Position numbers and translations under genes: made by a program
Shown: one piece after another, positions 61,701-64,000 of the stretch
Layout of the letters: each line of letters starts with the position of its first letter
How positions within the stretch are numbered: position 1 is the stretch's first letter
Assembly (NCBI RefSeq): GCF_964204645.1
Contig: NC_134026.1
Span: 3,100,001-3,164,000 of the forward strand
DNA length: 64,000 bases
Direction of reading: 5' to 3'
DNA from: Tubulanus polymorphus
Taxonomy: Eukaryota > Nemertea > Palaeonemertea > Tubulaniformes > Tubulanidae
The notes under the pieces: model-generated
Told to the model about the DNA's origin: nothing
Seen by the model: the letters and a program-made list of their open reading frames with translations, nothing else
The model's database searches: none

Positions 61701-62184
61701 TCGACAGTTTCTGCATACTCTTTCAGCAGCTCCTACTAGTCCCTTATAATCTAGCACTAAATACTTTGAATTGCTTTAATGGAAAAATTTCCATCAACCA
61801 GAATCCGTGCAAGACTCATCCTCCACTGTCACTGATTATTAGCTACTGATGCTACACACAGGCAGTAGTCGGTCAGACTGAGCAATCACACACAGGACAC
61901 ACATCAAATCTCAACAATTATTATTAGACGCCCAGAATTTCTTTTTTAGTTAGAATCTACACATATTTATTCAAAATTCATATAAACATCAACATTGATT
62001 CTTACAACGGTTCAACACATTCGACATCACCCCACACTAGAGACACAAGACGTAAATGTACTGACTGTCAGTCAGTCAGTCATTTGACAATCCTATTCGG
62101 TATTCCTACTTTCCGAGTACACAGACATTTTATCACAGAGTGTAAACCTACCGCTTTAAGGGCTGCCAATCTATCCTTGGTCAT
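40826..62184 (-). CDS. STX1A: Syntaxin-1 (neuronal t-SNARE) with alternative Hc and transmembrane exons
   Basis: Plasma-membrane SNARE that pairs with SNAP-25 and synaptobrevin and binds Munc18 for vesicle fusion. Common exons (minus strand): 62184-62152, 60768-60685, 60592-60493, 54285-54211, 54096-54023, then one of two Hc exons (52096-51988 or 51659-51551), 49937-49864, 49463-49326, 49099-48989, then one of three anchor exons (46542-46459, 44689-44609, 40903-40826). Totals are 293, 292 or 291 residues; human is 288. Start [11 protein letters not shown] with [18 protein letters not shown] is diagnostic of syntaxin-1. Habc spans about residues 28-155. The linker has [10 protein letters not shown]. 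The SNARE motif is in exons 8 and 9 ([19 protein letters not shown], with the zero-layer Gln in VESQ). All phases close. The coordinate span covers every alternative exon. Confidence 0.96.
44609..44689 (-). CDS. STX1A: Syntaxin-1 alternative terminal exon b
   Basis: After acceptor TTATTTGCAG the frame reads [16 protein letters not shown], then [10 protein letters not shown] and TAA: 26 residues. Unlike exon c it has no glycine and ends in a short polar VPK tail. Acceptor, phase and KK start match exons a and c. Confidence 0.92.
   Translation of the reverse strand, partial: KKIIIIVCIIVALAIIAIIIAVTVPK
46459..46542 (-). CDS. STX1A: Syntaxin-1 alternative terminal exon a (nearest anchor)
   Basis: After acceptor AATTTCAG the frame reads [17 protein letters not shown], then [10 protein letters not shown] and TAA: 27 residues. 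It is the most divergent anchor, with a leucine-rich start and an acidic-polar lumenal tail. It lies 2.4 kb beyond exon 9, next to a TIR element (46640-47004). Confidence 0.9.
   Translation of the reverse strand, partial: KKLLLLGLCILLVAIVVIIIIITNVDM
46640..47004. mobile_element. Non-autonomous TIR element (hAT-like MITE)
   Basis: Perfect 14-nt terminal inverted repeats, CAGGGTTCCTACAG and CTGTAGGAACCCTG. The interior has related GAGGGG/AATTTGAGG motifs on both sides. CAGGG termini suit hAT; an 8-bp target duplication is not evident. It lies in the intron about 100 bp upstream (in transcript sense) of syntaxin anchor exon a. Confidence 0.8.
47005..48596. other. Syntaxin-1 intron 9, no exon seen
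   Basis: Scanned on the minus strand for a further KK-plus-hydrophobic terminal exon; none found. Open frames near 47034 (-), 47493 (+) and 47951 (-) have no family similarity. Confidence 0.5.
48597..48907. mobile_element. Non-autonomous TIR element with GGTGGCCA termini (hAT-like)
   Basis: The left end AACCTATACAAGGTGGCCAC and right end GTGGCCACCCTGCCATAGGTT (as reverse complement partner) form imperfect inverted repeats of about 20 nt. The interior repeats CCCTGATTTTTC and TTCCAGGTTTTCC. CAGGGTGGCCA ends with this AT-rich interior are common in invertebrate hAT-derived elements. It is in syntaxin-1 intron 9, 80 nt past exon 9. Confidence 0.7.
49611..49799. mobile_element. Pogo/Tigger-like MITE
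   Basis: Termini CAGTAAAACCTC and GAGGTTTTACTG are perfect inverted repeats. It is flanked by TA on the left and CA on the right, consistent with a mutated TA target duplication. The interior has repeated TTCACT motifs. It lies in syntaxin-1 intron 7. Confidence 0.8.
49938..51550. other. Syntaxin-1 intron between Hc exon b and exon 7
   Basis: 1.6 kb with no recognisable exon. A GAT repeat lies at 51482-51507 and a G-rich run (GTGGGGGGTGGGGGG) at about 51430-51446, near the end that abuts Hc exon b. Confidence 0.5.
51551..51659 (-). CDS. STX1A: Syntaxin-1 alternative Hc-helix exon b
   Basis: 109 nt, entering in phase 0 and leaving with one base. It reads [16 protein letters not shown] then [20 protein letters not shown]. 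Acceptor TTTTATAG and donor GTAAGA. It aligns without gaps to exon a (25 of 36 residues identical) and to the human SRKFVEVM...[15 protein letters not shown] segment. It is closer to human in KGRIQRQL but lacks the usual LEI glutamate. Using both copies would shift the frame. Confidence 0.93.
51884..51945. repeat. AAT/ATA simple repeat between the two Hc exons
   Basis: AATAAT-rich purine tract ending in a GAAGAAGGAGAAAAAAGA run just downstream (in transcript sense) of Hc exon a. In the transcript it is a U-rich then UUCUCC-like tract, a possible site for polypyrimidine-tract regulators. Confidence 0.6.
51988..52096 (-). CDS. STX1A: Syntaxin-1 alternative Hc-helix exon a
   Basis: 109 nt in the same phase as exon b and 328 nt upstream of it. 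It reads [16 protein letters not shown] then [20 protein letters not shown]. Acceptor CTTTCTAG and donor GTAAGA. Differences from exon b are spread along the helix, including K/A, A/C, T/G, K/Q and E/A, which change surface charge. Two identical blocks (ATGAACGATTACAAC and ATAGACTACCGCGA) are shared at the nucleotide level. Confidence 0.94.
54925..55060. repeat. Dispersed repeat, copy 2
   Basis: ACAGATCAGTCATTCCGGGA, then ATTACAGTACACTCCTCCTGA and TTTTTTATAAGCAAATTTGT, in the order seen near 15165-15350. Borders not defined. Confidence 0.55.
55671..55712. repeat. (CTG)14 microsatellite
   Basis: Fourteen uninterrupted CTG units on + (CAG in the syntaxin-1 transcript) in intron 3. It is likely to be length-variable. 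Confidence 0.95.
59208..59262. repeat. (GA)n microsatellite
   Basis: Interrupted GA repeat (GAGAGAGAGAGAGCGGGAGA and continuation), CT-rich in the syntaxin-1 transcript. A similar run is at 58690-58732. Confidence 0.9.
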
Positions 62185-63279
62185 CTTCCCAGCATAAACA
62201 CTCCTAATCCGTGTTCACTGGATGTAAGGGAAGAACTTGTCCCGGTAATTTAAGTCATAGAAGCTCGTAATTAGTTAAAAAACCGTATAAAATCGATAAA
62301 TTTTAATAATTTCCAGTGTGAAGATTCTCTGCTCGACGCATGCGCAGTGGCGATTTCTCTCCGATTTTCACTTCCTTGTTCATGACGTCAGATCCGCTTA
62401 ACTCCGCACTGGCGAAATTTTCATTAATTAAAAAAAAAATCGCGATTTATTCGAAACATAATTTTAAACGTAAATTGATCGATATATGTCAATTTCTTTT
62501 CGTTATTGATTAGATTTATTTTGATCGGATTGATGGCGATAATTTTTCCGAAAATATTCGCGCCAAACTAGTTTCAACCGGATACAACACGGTCGCCGCC
62601 ATTGCTCTACACACGACTTTCGTGGTAAGTAGATGGGTTTCTTATATCGATCGACATCTATGTGAAGACGGTTCTATATCTTCCAAAAAGTTACCATAGT
62701 GTAAATATATCTTTGAGTTTTAGTCAAGTAATTTCACGAACATGTTCGTTCTTTAAATCGTTGAAATATTTTACTTTCTTACGGTCGCAGTTCTGGTCAA
62801 ACAACATTCTGCTCGTTCACTCGATTTTGTTGGGCCATTTTCTAAATTATGCTGTTAAACAATGTTGTCAAGTTGCCTTGTGTGTTCTTATTCAATTCAT
62901 TTTGTCCATTTCCATTGATAATTCACCACTACTCCACGCAGTGACCTTAAAAATTTGACTTTCAACCCCTCGACTAAATAATTTTTGTCAATCAATGTGA
63001 ATGTCTGTCTTTGACCCACGGCACACAGCCATAGTCTCCTTGGATACATTTTTTCAATCAATTCAAGTCCAAAAATCAGAGTTCCCCATCTAGCTAGGCT
63101 TGCACTTTTAACTGAGGTATTGATAGCTGAAGAATTTTAATCTTGGTTTTAAATACAATTGTTGTAGGATGGTTGACAGTTTTTTTTGTTGTATCTCACC
63201 ATATATTCCATGAATGCACAATTTATAATAATCAAGTTGTTTTCTTATTTCAGAATCATATCTACTTTAATTTGTAATC
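62185..63279. promoter_or_regulatory. Divergent promoter region syntaxin-1 (-) / Ran (+), with Ran 5'UTR intron
   Basis: The syntaxin start codon (62184) and the Ran non-coding first exon, ending at the donor GTAAGT at about 62624, are roughly 400 bp apart. An NRF-1-like GACGCATGCGCAG lies at 62335-62347 between them. The remaining 62624-63253 is the Ran leader intron; its open frame at 62662-62958 has no similarity. Confidence 0.55.
62335..62347. promoter_or_regulatory. NRF-1-like site in the syntaxin-1/Ran promoter
   Basis: GACGCATGCGCAG; the minus strand reads CTGCGCATGCGTC, one base from the NRF-1 consensus. The same palindrome occurs upstream of both UBE2G1 copies. Confidence 0.45.
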
Positions 63280-63727
63280 ATGTCACTAGCTCCCTGTCAA
63301 GAGGGTCACTCCGGTCACGAATTTGCTGCTACTTTTAAGGTATTTTTATTTATCTTACGGTTCCCTGCGGATGTCTCTCGTTTCCTATTTGCCAAAAATG
63401 TTAAATCAAATTTAAATCATTCGTTTCAGCTTGTCTTAGTTGGAGATGGTGGTGTTGGTAAAACCACCTATGTAAAACGTCATTTAACCGGTGAATTCGA
63501 AAAGAAATATATCGGTAAGGAGTTCAATTCAATGAAAGTCTTGGCTCGTATTGTAATGTCCGCATGCGATGAAGTCAATTAGATTGAATGTTGAATTTCA
63601 GCAACACTCGGTGTAGAGGTTCATCCGTTAGTATTCAACACAAGTAGAGGTTGTATCAGATTCAATGTATGGGATACAGCTGGCCAGGAAAAATTTGGTG
63701 GACTTCGAGATGGTTACTATATTCAAG
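63280..63727 (+). CDS. RAN: GTP-binding nuclear protein Ran, 3' end outside the window
   Basis: Small GTPase that drives nucleocytoplasmic transport and spindle assembly. Visible coding exons are 63280-63339, 63430-63514 and 63602-63727 (90 codons plus one base; full protein about 215 residues). The exon containing the start begins at acceptor 63253, so a leader exon precedes it. P-loop [19 protein letters not shown], switch [17 protein letters not shown] and switch [21 protein letters not shown] are near-identical to other animals. The last visible donor is at 63728 and the following sequence to 64000 is intron. Confidence 0.98.
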
Positions 63728-64000
63728 GTAAAATTGCAAGCATAGAATACTAACTACGACTAACCTAAGATAGTTTTCTTTAATGTCGGGCCTTCAACTA
63801 GCCTATTTGGGTGTAAGCTTAGAGGTTTGATAAGGCTTGTTTGCCAGCTCAGTCGGCAATTGTGAGCGACTCTCGGAAAGTACGCATGTCAAATTAGGAT
63901 TTGTTGAATGCCGAACAGTGATGGAAAAATGGAATTTGAAAAGTTTTTGGTTAAAGAAATAACTGAAATGATTTGTTAAGGCAGTGCATTTGTACCCAAT
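63728..64000 (+). other. Ran intron, cut by the window end
   Basis: Starts GTAAAATT after the switch II exon. No next exon was seen before 64000. Confidence 0.6.

Noticed and set aside
1-64000. CRISPR arrays, operons, ribosome binding sites or viral genes
   Set aside because: The window is eukaryotic nuclear DNA with spliced genes; no spaced direct-repeat array and no viral coding sequence was seen.

Overview
The window is nuclear DNA from an animal. It is AT-rich and its protein-coding genes are split by GT-AG introns. The gene set (ARP2/3, cytospin, neuronal syntaxin, PIGG, BUD23, Ran) is bilaterian, and the syntaxin and Ran sequences look like those of marine invertebrates. Introns are long and carry a tRNA-derived SINE, short terminal-inverted-repeat elements and foldback elements. 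I lean towards a spiralian (mollusc, annelid, nemertean or brachiopod-like), but nothing here fixes the phylum. All exon models below were assembled by hand from splice signals, reading phase and family similarity. Most give total lengths within a few residues of the human protein.

Layout from left to right: the 3' part of ARPC3 (+, 1-947) converges on SPECC1L/cytospin (-, 5731-1981). SPECC1L has a 2.7 kb 5'UTR intron and shares a divergent promoter region with a TLDc protein of the MEAK7 type (+, 8909-12168). Two tandem, diverged copies of a UBE2G1-type ubiquitin-conjugating enzyme follow (-, 17343-14922 and 20008-18452). Next come NFATC2IP (-, 24957-21848) and, divergent from it, MFSD13A/TMEM180 (+, 25604-27953). 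PIGG (-, 32430-28560) is head to head with BUD23 (+, 33087-34877). The right third is one large neuronal syntaxin-1 gene (-, 62184-40826), head to head with Ran (+, 63280 onward, cut by the window end).

The most striking feature is the syntaxin-1 gene. It has two adjacent exons of identical length (109 nt) and phase that encode alternative versions of the Hc helix segment. It also has three separate terminal exons, each encoding a complete and different transmembrane anchor with its own stop codon. If used independently they would give six membrane-anchored syntaxin-1 proteins of 291-293 residues from one locus. C-terminal anchor variation is known for some syntaxins. I do not recall a mutually exclusive Hc exon pair in a syntaxin-1 gene.

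Other points of note are the uneven divergence of the two UBE2G1 copies (a near-identical fourth exon with its intron edges, against strongly diverged N-terminal exons), a conserved orphan exon-like segment downstream of both copies, a roughly 500 bp foldback in an NFATC2IP intron, and an inverted repeat at 38.3 kb that holds a complete hammerhead-like core. Four gene pairs are arranged head to head. The genes are otherwise ordinary housekeeping or neuronal genes with no evident shared pathway.
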